Of a stretch of 47,313 nucleotides of DNA, positions 1 to 9,157 are shown one piece after another. Origin of the DNA: Methanothrix sp. GTDB taxonomy: Archaea > Halobacteriota > Methanosarcinia > Methanotrichales > Methanotrichaceae. A program made the position numbers and the translations under genes. Position 1 is the first letter of the stretch. Each line of letters starts with the position of its first letter. Location: positions 1-47,313 of the forward strand of contig NZ_JASFYM010000016.1 of the NCBI RefSeq assembly GCF_030055635.1, in the 5' to 3' direction. The notes under the pieces are model-generated. The model was not told the DNA's origin, did no database searches, and saw only the letters and a list, made by a program, of their open reading frames with translations.

Positions 1-310
1 ATCGCGTGTCTGTCTCCATCTAAGCTGCTCCTCTCTCCAAACCTGTGAGCCGGCTAAAAATGTTTGCCGCAGGCCATGCAGAGAAAATTGTTCGGAAAAT
101 GAATGTTAATGCGAAATGCAGGATAAATCCAGAAGGACCGGTAAATCCACCCAACGATCGACCTCTCTGAGAGCATCAGGTATGCTGCGATCGTTCAAGG
201 TGCTGATATGGAGTGAACTCCTCTGCATTCAGTCCGGAGATGCGCCCTGATGCTCTCCATCATGAGGACAATTCTCATCCAGATTGAAGAAAGGCCTCAC
301 GCAGTCTACT
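1..310. other. Noncoding stretch before cofG
   Basis: I see no convincing gene here. Short open frames in this stretch mostly run antisense into cofG. Positions 105-124 carry GTTAATGCGAAATGCAGGAT, which recurs with one mismatch at 15555-15574, directly beside the tRNA-Gly gene. Confidence 0.5.
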
Positions 311-1291
311 TCAGCTCTTTCTCAGCCCGCTCTCATCTGCGAGCCGCCGGATGAGATATTCTGTCCTTTTGCCGTACCAGCCGAGCCTCACGTATCTCGG
401 GTACACCGGCAGTCTTTCCACGAGCACGATCCCTTTAAGCTCATCGATCTCGGGCCATCTCCTCTCCGGGTTTATCCAGTCAGGGGTCACGGGGCTGATT
501 CCACCGAGATCATCCGCTCCGGCTCTCAACAGCGGAACTGGATCCACGAGGTTCGGGGGAACCTGAATGGATATCTCCGGCTGCAGGACCCTGCGGGCGA
601 TCGATACCAGCTCCGCCATATCACCTATCGAAGGAGGCTGCATGCCCTCTGACTCAGTCCCGGGCTTCGGGTCCAGAGGCTGGATTATGACCTCCTGGAT
701 GTGGCCGTATCTCCTGTGCAGCTCCGCTATCGCCTCAAGAGATCTGATCCTGTCCTCAGGACCCTCGCCTATGCCAACGAGTATGCCAGTGGTGAACGGT
801 ATCCTGATCGCGCCTGCGTCGGATATTGTCCTTATTCGCACCTCCGGTCTCTTTCCCGGAGATCTCTCATGCACCTTAAGATGTGCTGTGCTCTCGAGCA
901 TCAGGCCCATCGAGGCGTTGTAGGGCGCCAGGAGCTCCAGCTCCTCGCGTGTGAGTATTCCCGCGTTGGTGTGAGGAAGAAGCCCCCTCTCCAGGGCGAG
1001 CTCGCAGAGCTCCACGATGTACTCCAGGAGTTCCATCCGGTCGCCGCGCACCTCCCACGGCCTATCCCCCATCGTGAAGAGCGCCTCTGAGCAGCCCGCC
1101 CTCTGCGCTCTGTCCATCAATCTCAGGGCATCACTTCTTGATATCACCCTGGCGCGATCCGGATCACGCCTGAACGAGCAGTAGCCACAGGCGTTTCTGC
1201 AGAGGTCTGTTACAGGTATGAAGACGTTTCTCGAGAAGGTCGCCCTCAGCGCCTCAGCTCCACGAGCTTCAGCGTGTACCCCTTCGCGCAC
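311..1291 (-). CDS. cofG: FO synthase subunit CofG (radical SAM)
   Basis: This is the 7,8-didemethyl-8-hydroxy-5-deazariboflavin synthase subunit. With CofH it makes the deazaflavin chromophore of coenzyme F420, the hydride carrier used by Mtd in this same window. The radical SAM motif CRNACGYC (CxxxCxxC) is near the N-terminus, just after [12 protein letters not shown], and the rest reads as CofG to the C-terminus. No cofH is in the window. The start is uncertain. The frame is open upstream to an ATG at 1381 (356 aa), deep inside the neighbouring UPF0179 gene. I chose the GTG at 1291 (326 aa). A CTG at 1249, next to the UPF0179 stop, would put the motif closest to the usual family start. All choices overlap or abut UPF0179, so the two genes are translationally linked. 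Confidence 0.9.
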   Translation of the reverse strand: MREGVHAEARGAEALRATFSRNVFIPVTDLCRNACGYCSFRRDPDRARVISRSDALRLMDRAQRAGCSEALFTMGDRPWEVRGDRMELLEYIVELCELALERGLLPHTNAGILTREELELLAPYNASMGLMLESTAHLKVHERSPGKRPEVRIRTISDAGAIRIPFTTGILVGIGEGPEDRIRSLEAIAELHRRYGHIQEVIIQPLDPKPGTESEGMQPPSIGDMAELVSIARRVLQPEISIQVPPNLVDPVPLLRAGADDLGGISPVTPDWINPERRWPEIDELKGIVLVERLPVYPRYVRLGWYGKRTEYLIRRLADESGLRKS

Positions 1292-1695
1292 TCCTCCGGC
1301 GCCTCTCCAACGACCTCCACTATCGTGCATCTGTCGCCCCTCTTGAGCCCGGCGGGATGGCATATATCGTACATCCTGCAATCACTCACATCGCAATCTA
1401 TCGGCTCGTAGATTATCTTTGAGCCTGCGAAAGACTTGCGCGCATCCATCGCCGCGATCGTGGGGCTCTCCGTGACCTCAACAGCGCGCACACCCTCCTC
1501 GTGCAGAGGGCAGTCATGGACCAGCTCCCCCTTTATCCCGAGTATCCTGTACCTCCTTCCGGGCTCCAGGTTCATGCATGTGTTTCTGAGCTTGCAGCTC
1601 TCGCACTCCGGCGTGGGTCCGTTGAATATGAACTCCATGCCGATCGTCGCGAGCTTCGTTCCTATCAGGGTGATCTGAGTTGTCGGCTCGGCCAT
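1246..1695 (-). CDS. UPF0179 family cysteine-rich protein
   Basis: A 149-residue protein that matches the archaeal UPF0179 family in length and cysteine layout. The function is unknown. Cysteines occur in pairs and clusters ([10 protein letters not shown], then HDCPLH, then [14 protein letters not shown]), which suggests a metal or iron-sulfur site. It has no signal peptide or membrane segment and is probably cytoplasmic. It sits between egsA (25 bp upstream) and cofG (overlapping downstream) on the minus strand, so it is likely cotranscribed with both. The ATG at 1695 follows an AGGAGGTT-type Shine-Dalgarno. The family assignment comes from memory of the pattern. Confidence 0.8.
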   Translation of the reverse strand: MAEPTTQITLIGTKLATIGMEFIFNGPTPECESCKLRNTCMNLEPGRRYRILGIKGELVHDCPLHEEGVRAVEVTESPTIAAMDARKSFAGSKIIYEPIDCDVSDCRMYDICHPAGLKRGDRCTIVEVVGEAPEECAKGYTLKLVELRR

Positions 1696-1720
1696 ATTTT
1701 AACCTCCTGAATAATAATCT

Positions 1721-2776
1721 TCATATCACCTTTGTCGCCTCTGCAGCCGCTCTTGCTGCATCTGGTGTCAACCCGCTTCCGAGTATCGTGTACCTCTCGG
1801 GCCTGATCGTGTGCGCCTGGGTCAGGGCCTCGACCACCACATCCTCCGGTATGTTCAGCTCGTGTGCGGATGTGGGTGCGCCGAGCACCTTGAGCGTCTC
1901 GCGGATCATCCTCCAGTCACCGCCGTGCAGGTACATCATTATGATCGTTCCTAGACCACAGAGCTCGCCATGGAGCCCGCATCCCGGGGCGATCCTGTTC
2001 AGGGCGTGCGCAAACATGTGCTCAGATCCGCTTGCGGGTCTGGACGATCCCGCTATGCTCATTGCAACGCCGCTGGATATCAGCGCCTGGACCACTATCT
2101 TCGCCGAGGGCTCATGGCCCGGCTTGATGCTCGGGGCCATCTCGACGACCATCCGGGCGGTCATGCTCGAGAGTGCGGCTGCATACTCGCTGTAATCCTC
2201 ACACCTGAGCCTCTTCGCGAGCTTCCAGTCGAGGATCGCGGTGTAGTTCGATATTATATCACCACATCCAGCTGACATCAGCCTGGGAGGGGCTCTGGAT
2301 ATTATCCCTGTGTCGGCTATGATCGCAAGAGGCGCGCGGGTTGGAATGGACTTCGTCTCGCCGTCCATGTTGAGCGATGCCATCGCTGAGGCGATCCCGT
2401 CATGAGATGCGGCTGTCGGAACACTGAGATACGGTATGTCGAGATGGAATGCGGCGAGCTTTGCTATGTCTATCGACCTCCCGCCGCCTGCTCCTATCAG
2501 GAAATCCGCCTTGAGGTCCAGAGCAAATGACCTCACGCGCTCAACCTCTGCAGGCCTGGAGTCCCTTGTGATCACGACCTCCGCCTCGAAGCCTCGCTCT
2601 CCGAGACGCGCCGCGAGGTTGTCTCCAGCCACGGATCGGGTCTGTGGACCTGTTATGACAACCGCCCTGCCGGAGAGGCGGAGATCAACGCAGACATCTC
2701 CTATATCCGCGAGAGCTCCAGCGCCTGCGACGACCCTTCTGGGCAGCTCCATCCAGCTCGCACTTCTGGTTCTCAT
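1721..2776 (-). CDS. egsA: Glycerol-1-phosphate dehydrogenase
   Basis: This 351-residue enzyme reduces dihydroxyacetone phosphate to sn-glycerol-1-phosphate with NAD(P)H, setting the archaeal stereochemistry of membrane lipids. Visible family features are the dinucleotide-binding stretch GAGGGRSIDIAK, the SVPTAASHDGIAS substrate segment, and the zinc-ligand histidines in GSEHMFAHAL and GLHGELCG. Length matches the EgsA/AraM family. It starts with ATG 14 bp after the ABC ATPase stop, so the two are in one transcript. The ATPase partner has no obvious link to lipid synthesis. Confidence 0.93.
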   Translation of the reverse strand: MRTRSASWMELPRRVVAGAGALADIGDVCVDLRLSGRAVVITGPQTRSVAGDNLAARLGERGFEAEVVITRDSRPAEVERVRSFALDLKADFLIGAGGGRSIDIAKLAAFHLDIPYLSVPTAASHDGIASAMASLNMDGETKSIPTRAPLAIIADTGIISRAPPRLMSAGCGDIISNYTAILDWKLAKRLRCEDYSEYAAALSSMTARMVVEMAPSIKPGHEPSAKIVVQALISSGVAMSIAGSSRPASGSEHMFAHALNRIAPGCGLHGELCGLGTIIMMYLHGGDWRMIRETLKVLGAPTSAHELNIPEDVVVEALTQAHTIRPERYTILGSGLTPDAARAAAEATKVI

Positions 2777-2790
2777 TCTCTCCGCTCAAA

Positions 2791-3546
2791 TCAGATCTTG
2801 ATCTCGGTTCTGAGATCCTGGAGTATCTTGTCCCTGATTGTATTGACCTCAAGGCTTGTCCTCTTCCTCGGTCTGGGCAGATCTATCTCGATGATCTCCT
2901 TCACCCTGCCCGGCCTCGCGGAGAAGACGATGATCCTGTCACCGAGGTATATCGCCTCGTCGACGCTGTGCGTGACGAATATTATCGTCTTTCTTTCCTG
3001 CTCCCATATCCGCAGGAGCTCTGACTGCATCACGTTTCTGGTCTGTGCATCCAGCGCTCCAAACGGCTCGTCCATGAGCAGTGCCTTCGGATTGTTGACG
3101 AGAGCTCTTGCGATCGCGACCCTCTGCTTCATGCCTCCGGAGAGCTCATGAGGGTACCTGCTCTCAAACCGCTCCAGCCCTACCATCTTCAGGTACTCCC
3201 TCGCAAGCCTGTACCGCTCCTCCTTCGGCACCCCCCGGATCTCCGGGCCGAACGCGACGTTGTCCAGAACTGTGCGCCATGGAAAGAGGGAGTACTCCTG
3301 GAAGACCATGCCCCTCTCAGGCCCGGGACCTCTTATGGGGGCGCCATCGAGCAGCACACTTCCAGAGGACGGGAACTCGAGACCTGCGATTATCCTGAGC
3401 AGCGTGGTCTTGCCGCATCCAGACGGCCCGATGAAGCATACGAACTCGCCCTCATCTACGGACATGCTTATGTCCCGGAGTACCTCCATGCTCTTTCCAT
3501 CGACATCGAAGACCTTTGATACCGATCTGACCTCCAGCAGGGACAT
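2791..3546 (-). CDS. ABC transporter ATPase, nitrate/sulfonate/taurine (SsuB/TauB) type
   Basis: A 251-residue cytoplasmic ATPase subunit of an ABC importer. Walker A is GPSGCGKT, the signature is LSGGMKQR, Walker B is ALLMDEP followed by FGALD, and the switch histidine lies in VTHSVDEA. The FGALDAQTR segment and VDEAIYLGDRI are typical of the SsuB/TauB/NrtD group. The usual permease and binding-protein genes are missing: the next minus-strand gene upstream (3825-5015) is a DUF4139-like secreted protein and downstream lies egsA. It therefore appears to be an orphan ATPase whose partners lie elsewhere. The substrate cannot be inferred. Confidence 0.88.
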   Translation of the reverse strand: MSLLEVRSVSKVFDVDGKSMEVLRDISMSVDEGEFVCFIGPSGCGKTTLLRIIAGLEFPSSGSVLLDGAPIRGPGPERGMVFQEYSLFPWRTVLDNVAFGPEIRGVPKEERYRLAREYLKMVGLERFESRYPHELSGGMKQRVAIARALVNNPKALLMDEPFGALDAQTRNVMQSELLRIWEQERKTIIFVTHSVDEAIYLGDRIIVFSARPGRVKEIIEIDLPRPRKRTSLEVNTIRDKILQDLRTEIKI

Positions 3547-3680
3547 TCGCTCAGGTTCTCCTCCAGCATACCGTATAGAGCTTTCCGTAGGGATGCGGCT
3601 GGCCGAGGTGCAGATCGAACTTGCTGTGTGGGATCTATTGCGATCTCACCTGCAGGTCATGTTGTCGAGCATGATATAAA

Positions 3681-3722
3681 GCAGGGTGCAAGCTCCTGTC
3701 TTCAGGCCGGCGAGTTGGTCAC
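3681..3722 (+). repeat. Hairpin repeat copy 1 (IS1341-type end, degenerate)
   Basis: Begins GCAGGGTGCAAGCTCC and ends GTTGGTCAC, matching the copies at 6879 and 24998-25052. The hairpin is partly decayed (CCTG-TCTT-CAGG remains). Downstream, at 3741-3750, AAGCCCGTAC also occurs right after the hairpin copy in front of tnpB at 47227. It resembles the terminal hairpin of IS200/IS605-group elements. No transposase gene is attached. Confidence 0.6.
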
Positions 3723-3824
3723 AGAGGTGCATGAGCACATAAGCCCGTACCAGATCCAGACCCCTAAACTACCACAAAAGAATAGATGTCATCCCCTGTG
3801 ACGCTCACAGAGGATGGTATGAGC

Positions 3825-5015
3825 TCATTCCCCCTTGATGGTCTCCACGGTCACAACCCTGTATGCGTATCTTATCTTCATCTCCTCTCTCGGTGCCACC
3901 TTCAGGTTCCACTTGAGGAGGGTCGCGGTCATCTCCGATGGCTCGGGGGAAACAGCGATCACCTTCGCCTCCATCGGTATGGTGTCTTTTACCTCGAGAT
4001 CGATCTCCTTGTCGGTATTGGATTTGATCTCCAGCTGATATGTCCAGTTCTCCGTGGTCACCTTTGCGGTGCCGTTTCCGAAGGAGACGATATTTTCAGA
4101 GATGTTGTAGTCCATGAGCTTCTTCGAGAGCTTGAGATCCGCGGATGGCCCCAGGCTCAGGGATGCGTTGGCTCCTTTCGCAGTGTAGGGCATGCTCAGG
4201 GTGGTCACGTACTCCCCGTCCCTGAATATCTGCGCGTTTCCATCGGGCCATGGATGATCAGCTGTGTTGTTCGCCCTGATCTCCTCCCTCGCAGGACCGT
4301 CCGGACTGTAATAGGCATCCCATGTGTAAACGCGCCAGGCAGGTGCGAGATCCTCGAAGAGAGGCAGACCTATCGATTTTCCTGCGACGAGGTCTGTCCT
4401 GTTCTCCAGAACGAACACGAAGAGCGTCTCAAGCTCGCCTGTCGGAGCGGCTGCGGCGATATCATACACAGAGAGCTCCACAGCTTTGGCTGCGGTCGGG
4501 GCTGGGGCTCTCATCAGAATCGGAATCTCCCTCTCCGGCATCGCCACGAGCCTGATCTGAACGTTCTTCAGGTCCTCCCTGAGATCGACGTTTATAAGGG
4601 CATTTGCGGTCAGGAGCATCGAATTGTTGAGGAGATGTATGTAGTAGTTCGGAGCCCATTGACCTCCATTCCTCACCAGATAGCTGAGCAGGAATCTCTG
4701 TCTTGCAGTTGATGAGACGTTCATGGTGTACACAGGCATCTTGTCGTAGACTATGCGCTCCAGCGAGGAGTTTGTTACAAGGAAGAGAACAGAACTAGTA
4801 TCTGCATTCTCCGGAAGGTCGACGACGAATTTGTGTATTCCCTCCGTCAGGTCCATGCTGCCCGTCCGCTTTACGAATACGAGGCCGTCCTGATAGATCG
4901 TCACAGAGTCGACAGGCAGGCTTATCGCGGTTGTGGCCACGACCTCCTTCGCGCTATCTCCTGCAGAGCATGAGACGGTGAGAAGGAGCATGGCAAGAAT
5001 TATCCATGATCTCAT
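3825..5015 (-). CDS. Secreted DUF4139-like protein
   Basis: A 396-residue protein with an N-terminal signal peptide (MRSWIILAMLLLTVSCSAG). The VSCS could be a lipobox-like site. The body is beta-rich. Its C-terminal part (ENWTYQLEIKSNTDKEIDL, then WNLKVAPREEMKIRYAYRV) resembles the DUF4139 family of surface proteins. Several N-x-S/T sites are present (for example NNTAD, NASLS, NISEN), compatible with archaeal N-glycosylation outside the cell. I chose the ATG at 5015 because GGGGGAT precedes it and it begins the signal peptide; an open frame extends to 5114 but has no signal-like start. It stands alone, divergent from argS. The function is unknown. Confidence 0.75.
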   Translation of the reverse strand: MRSWIILAMLLLTVSCSAGDSAKEVVATTAISLPVDSVTIYQDGLVFVKRTGSMDLTEGIHKFVVDLPENADTSSVLFLVTNSSLERIVYDKMPVYTMNVSSTARQRFLLSYLVRNGGQWAPNYYIHLLNNSMLLTANALINVDLREDLKNVQIRLVAMPEREIPILMRAPAPTAAKAVELSVYDIAAAAPTGELETLFVFVLENRTDLVAGKSIGLPLFEDLAPAWRVYTWDAYYSPDGPAREEIRANNTADHPWPDGNAQIFRDGEYVTTLSMPYTAKGANASLSLGPSADLKLSKKLMDYNISENIVSFGNGTAKVTTENWTYQLEIKSNTDKEIDLEVKDTIPMEAKVIAVSPEPSEMTATLLKWNLKVAPREEMKIRYAYRVVTVETIKGE

Positions 5016-5135
5016 ATCGAATCCCCCATTGTACTGAGAACTCCTTCCAGATATAGACTTCCCCCAAAAGCACCGGCACTCTGAAGAGGCGGAGGAGCGA
5101 TTGCAGTTCTGCATTCAGATGCGTGCGACGGAATG

Positions 5136-5143
5136 CTTATATC
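5136..5143 (+). promoter_or_regulatory. TATA box of argS
   Basis: CTTATATC lies about 25-30 bp upstream of a possible TTG start at 5168 and about 45 bp before the ATG at 5186. This implies a very short leader for argS. Confidence 0.5.
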
Positions 5144-5185
5144 CATTAGCGTTGCTCTCCAAGATTCTTGCTAGATGGTGTTCAT

Positions 5186-6862
5186 ATGTTTCTGGATTTC
5201 ATGAGCGAGGTCGAGGGGATACTGAAAGAGGGTCTCGATCGATGCGGCCTGAGCGTATCACTGGAGAACAGCCTGGATCTGAGCCCGCATGCGGATCTCT
5301 CCACAACCATTGCGTTCAGGCTCTCGCCTGTTCTGAGGAGGAGCCCGAAGGATATTGCAGCTGATATATACAATTCCATGGGCTCCCCGTCGCGCTGGGT
5401 CGACCGCGCGGAGATTGTCGGGCCGTACATAAACTTCTACATGAGCCGCAGCTTTCTGGATCATGTTGTTGTTGAGGCCCAGGGTGAGGATGCCTGGATG
5501 GGCAGGATGTCGGGCTCGGTCATAGTTGAGCACACATCCGCGAACCCCGATGGGCCGCTCCATGTCGGGCACATAAGAAACTCCGTGATCGGAGATACAA
5601 TCGTCAGGATACTCCGCCGTGCCGGATACAGCGTCGAGGCACAGTACTACGTGAACGATATGGGAAGGCAGACCGCAATGGTGGTCTGGGGATGCGATCA
5701 CCTCGATCTCGACGACTCCAAGCCGGACCATGCGATAGCGCGCGTCTACATCGCAGCTCACAGGATCATGAACGAGCGGCCCGAGCTCTCCGCAGAGGTG
5801 GACGAGCTCATGAGGCGCTACGAGTCCAGGGATCCGGAGACTGTGGAGAAGTTCCAGCGCGCAGCGAAGTACGCCATCTCGGGCATCGAGAGCACCCTGC
5901 ACAGGATGAACATCCATCACGACTCCTACAAGTGGGAGTCGGAGTTCGTATGGGACGGCTCTGTCGATGAGATTCTGGAGATGCTGGAGAGGACAGGAAG
6001 GACCGTCCTGAAGGATGGTGCTCTCCAGCTTGATCTGAGCAAGGAGGGCTTCGAGAAGAGCCTGGTGCTTAGAAGGGCAGATGGGACGACGCTCTACACA
6101 ACAAGGGATCTCGCGTATCACAAATGGAAGGCGGAGAACTACGGGCGCGTTGTGGAGGTGCTCGGAGCGGACCACAAGCTCGTATCAGCTCAGCTCCGCA
6201 CAGCGCTGCGGATTCTCGGGATAAAGGAGCCTGAGGTCGTCATATTCGAGTTTGTCTCTCTTCCTGATGGCTCGATGTCAACACGCCGCGGGAAGTTCAT
6301 CTCTGCCGATGAGCTGCTCGATGAGGTCGAGAAGCAGGCCTACCTCGAGGTCACGAAGAGACGGCCGGAGATGGATGATAATTTCAGGAGGGAAGTGGCA
6401 GGAAAGGTGGCTGTTGGCGCTGTGAGGTACGATATCGTGAGGGTATCCGCGGACAAGGCGACCATGTTCGACTGGAAGGCAGCTCTCGACTTCGAGAAGC
6501 TCTCCGCCCCGTTCATACAGTACTCGCATGCGAGGGCGTGCAGCATCCTCAAAAAGGCTGGAGATCTCGATGACTTCGATCCAGGGCTCCTGAGGGATGA
6601 TTACGAGATCGCCCTGATAAAGAAGATCGCAGAGTTCGATCTGGTCATAGACAGGGCTGCCAGGGAGCTAAAGCCGCATCAGCTCGCGACCTACGCGAGG
6701 GAGCTCGCGGAGAGGTTCAACCTCTTCTACCGGTACGATCCTGTGCTGGATGCCAAACCCGAAGAGCTCCGGAATGCGCGGCTCGGCCTGGTCAGGGCAT
6801 CCAGAAACGCCCTGAGCGCAACCCTGGAAACCCTCGGAATAGAGGCGCTTGAGAGCATGTGA
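5186..6862 (+). CDS. argS: Arginyl-tRNA synthetase
   Basis: A class I aminoacyl-tRNA synthetase of 558 residues that charges tRNA-Arg. Visible parts in order: an N-terminal Add1-like domain; the HIGH variant HVGHIRNS after SANPDGPLHVG; a KMSKS-loop equivalent in MSTRRGKFIS; and a C-terminal anticodon-binding domain with PFIQYSHARACSIL. Length and motifs are normal for archaeal ArgS. The ATG at 5186 has a weak GGTG before it. A TTG at 5168 would add six residues, and an internal ATG at 5201 is also possible. It is monocistronic: a hairpin repeat follows within 20 bp of the stop codon. Confidence 0.96.
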   Translation: MFLDFMSEVEGILKEGLDRCGLSVSLENSLDLSPHADLSTTIAFRLSPVLRRSPKDIAADIYNSMGSPSRWVDRAEIVGPYINFYMSRSFLDHVVVEAQGEDAWMGRMSGSVIVEHTSANPDGPLHVGHIRNSVIGDTIVRILRRAGYSVEAQYYVNDMGRQTAMVVWGCDHLDLDDSKPDHAIARVYIAAHRIMNERPELSAEVDELMRRYESRDPETVEKFQRAAKYAISGIESTLHRMNIHHDSYKWESEFVWDGSVDEILEMLERTGRTVLKDGALQLDLSKEGFEKSLVLRRADGTTLYTTRDLAYHKWKAENYGRVVEVLGADHKLVSAQLRTALRILGIKEPEVVIFEFVSLPDGSMSTRRGKFISADELLDEVEKQAYLEVTKRRPEMDDNFRREVAGKVAVGAVRYDIVRVSADKATMFDWKAALDFEKLSAPFIQYSHARACSILKKAGDLDDFDPGLLRDDYEIALIKKIAEFDLVIDRAARELKPHQLATYARELAERFNLFYRYDPVLDAKPEELRNARLGLVRASRNALSATLETLGIEALESM

Positions 6863-7314
6863 ATGCTGATAGAGAGTGACAGGGCGCAAGCTCCGGTCTT
6901 CAGCCGGAGAGGAAGTCACCAGGACACAACAGAGCTGAGAGATGGCGCAAACTGCCATCTTGGGGCTCTCATGTGCCGGTGTGGCATGCGGAATCTCCAA
7001 GTAACTTGCTCATCGCTTCTCAGCTCGGGATGCCATGCATTCTCCGTTGCGTGTCTGAGCTAGCAGTATCTGCACCGGAAGGCCCAGATCCATCGACGTC
7101 AAGGTCTGTCCGATTATCAGTCATCCGAGGGCACAACGATACCTGTGGTCCCGAAGTGCAAATGATTGAGTATCCGATCAGTAACGTCAACATATTCATA
7201 TTATTTTAAATATTATAATATATGTATACATTCTGACCCTCAGGATGCACAAAACATAATTTTAAAATACTTGGTGTGTTTATACTTTTTCAGGGCAATG
7301 AAGGGGATGAAGTG
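6863..7314. other. Noncoding stretch after argS
   Basis: Holds hairpin repeat copy 2 (6879-6923) and a very AT-rich block at about 7190-7270 containing TAAATATTATAATATATG and TTTTAAAATACTT. The latter may be the promoter of the following secreted-protein gene. No gene is recognised in it. Confidence 0.5.
6879..6923 (+). repeat. Hairpin repeat copy 2 (IS1341-type end)
   Basis: The clearest plus-strand copy. It has a perfect 6-bp stem, CTCCGG (6891-6896) with CCGGAG (6904-6909) around the loop TCTTCAG, followed by AGGAAGTCACCAGG. Positions 6869-6900 match 47189-47220 closely (both begin GATAGAGA and contain CAGGGCGCAA). There is no tnpB or tnpA in the flanks, so this is a solo end or a relic. 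Confidence 0.7.
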
Positions 7315-7806
7315 ATGATGTTCTCTGCATCAAAAACCCATTCTGGGGTCAGATGTGTGATGAGGGTTGGTATCCTGATCGTGCTGGTGGCATCTGTCCT
7401 GACAGCCTGTGCGCATGCGCATCCGCTCTACTTTCCCTTGAGCGAGCACACCATGACCACAAAGGTGAGCCCGAGCGGCGTGCCGCAGTCCCGGACCTAC
7501 ACATTCACTCAGGATGATGTGGAGGCGGTATGCTGGCTCAAGGTTTGGAGGGATCAGCGGGCGCATACTGTGGAGTGGAGATGGTACTCGCCGAACATGC
7601 GTGTGTACAAGAGAAGCTTCGGGGTGATACCCGCCATAGACGGGCCCGCAGGCATGTGGAGCTCCTGCATATGGAGCGGCCTGCGTATAAAGGGAGAGGA
7701 TGTGGCGAACCTTCCAGGCACATGGAAGGTGGACGTGATAGTGGACTTCAGGAAGGTCCTGACAGATTACTTCACGATCGGAGGGAACCAGTCTCCGTGC
7801 TGCTAG
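7315..7806 (+). CDS. Small secreted protein, function unknown
   Basis: A 163-residue protein with a hydrophobic signal segment (MRVGILIVLVASVLTACAHA, about residues 16-35). The mature part is rich in Trp and aromatic residues, ending GTWKVDVIVDFRKVLTDYFTI and then a double cysteine. The C-terminal pattern (GTWKVDV, DYFTI) looks like an extracellular beta-sandwich domain. I chose the ATG at 7315 because GGGGATGA lies just upstream; an ATG at 7360 would begin directly at the signal segment. No family is recognised with confidence. It stands alone, 43 bp before the next gene. Confidence 0.7.
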   Translation: MMFSASKTHSGVRCVMRVGILIVLVASVLTACAHAHPLYFPLSEHTMTTKVSPSGVPQSRTYTFTQDDVEAVCWLKVWRDQRAHTVEWRWYSPNMRVYKRSFGVIPAIDGPAGMWSSCIWSGLRIKGEDVANLPGTWKVDVIVDFRKVLTDYFTIGGNQSPCC

Positions 7807-7849
7807 CTGACGGCAAGATCTAATTACCATAGGAGATCTCCCTCAAAGC

Positions 7850-8158
7850 ATGGAGTACACGTTCAAGAGAGGTTACACTCCTGACATAGAGAGAATAGAG
7901 GGGATCCTGAGGGAGCTGTTCTCCTCAGGAATCACCAGGAACGGCGAGAGGATCACACTCAGCTACGGCGCCCTGAAGAGCTGCCAGATCTGGATAGAGA
8001 AGAAGAAGCTGAATGTGCTGACCGAGTCGCTCCCGGGCGCCCCTGACGATATAATCATGGATACAAACCGCAGGTTCAGGAAGTTCCTCGAGAAGGCAAC
8101 AGGATACACAACAAAGCAGCGCGTGCAGATGGCGAAGAGAGAGGTACAGGGGGAGTGA
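7850..8158 (+). CDS. Small conserved archaeal protein (DUF5611-like)
   Basis: A 102-residue soluble protein with no signal peptide. The pattern FKRGYTPDIERIE near the start and DTNRRFRKFLEKATGYTTKQR near the end matches, from memory, a small family conserved in Methanosarcinales (DUF5611). The function is unknown. It lies 43 bp downstream of the secreted-protein gene on the same strand. The charged, lysine/arginine-rich C-terminus would suit nucleic-acid or protein binding, but nothing shows this directly. Confidence 0.7.
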   Translation: MEYTFKRGYTPDIERIEGILRELFSSGITRNGERITLSYGALKSCQIWIEKKKLNVLTESLPGAPDDIIMDTNRRFRKFLEKATGYTTKQRVQMAKREVQGE

Positions 8159-8409
8159 AGATAGCTCCCGCCTGAGCTCATCTCCTTCAGGCAAGACGGG
8201 ACAAAATGTAACGGTTGATGTTGTTTTTCTCAGAAGAGAGCCGTGCCATTACACATTGATCATTGTGCTGCAGCTCAATATGCCTGAACCGTATATCTGC
8301 AGCACTCTTTGACGATAAGGAGCACAGTTTTTCCAAAAGGACAAGCTCTGCCCATACACAGCAAGCTATAAATACTGCCAGTATATCCTAGCCTCTGAGC
8401 GGGTAACCG

Positions 8410-9008
8410 TTCTGTTTTGTGATCCACACTGAACCCCCACTCTCCTACCCGCTCATACATCCCCTAATCCGGGCTGTTAAACATGACCTGCCCGGAGAGG
8501 CACTGACATGCCATGCGCTCTTGGCGAATGAATGGGTGTCTCCAGCAACTCCACTGCACGGACCCCAAGTTGTCAGACACGTAAGTGCGTACTTTTGACG
8601 TTACTATGCGATTGAACATTCAGTCCGCCACCTCTTTCAGCTGTCACCACTACTGGAAGCTTATCAGTGTCGTATGTGCCTCTGCCATTTGATTTTAAGC
8701 CACGCTTCCCCGGCACTCTGTTCAGCACTTTCTTGCTTTTGAACCAGCTTTGACATATGCATCATCCATCTCAACGAATCCACAGAGCTTATTGCTGGTG
8801 TTTTTGCCATAATTGTTCCGGTCATGTCATTGAACCACCTATCGCAACTCGTGCAGTGGTATCGCTGATTCGGCGTATCATGCCATCTGCCTTTCCTCGC
8901 AACATGCTCAGAACCACAATACACGCATCTGACGCCATCATGCCATCTCATCTCACGCAATATCTTGTAATACTCTCCAGCATGAATGGCTCGATCATCC
9001 GTGTCCAT
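8410..9008 (-). pseudogene. Decayed DDE transposase with zinc ribbon
   Basis: The N-terminal part is intact in one frame (8664-9008): a zinc ribbon with CVYCGS and CTSCDRWF, followed by MTGTIMAKT, as in IS1595-like transposases. The reading frame then breaks. The conserved EMDDAYVKAGSKARK continues in another frame at about 8728-8772. RGLKSNGRGTYDTDKLPVVV and TAERGG follow in yet another frame at about 8610-8710. YERVGEWGF (8430-8457) looks like a further piece. Several frameshifts and missing segments make this a dead element. The IS family is named from motif style only. Confidence 0.75.
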
Positions 9009-9157
9009 ACAAAAAGTACATCGTCAATCAAGAATAAACAAGTTGTATAAGGCCAGGAGTGCATTTATTTGCTGGGCAACTGGATCTCTGAAGCCTTCGA
9101 CGTAGTCGAGAGCATTCGAAGCACAGGGAGATCCTCCCCTTCATGGGGAAGGCAGGA

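Noticed and set aside
3786-4712. Long plus-strand ORF (308 aa) opposite the DUF4139-like gene
   Set aside because: It is antisense to a gene with a signal peptide and ribosome-binding site and has no recognisable domain; high GC makes such frames common here.
5258-6175. Minus-strand ORF (305 aa) opposite argS
   Set aside because: It lies wholly inside argS and has no family features.
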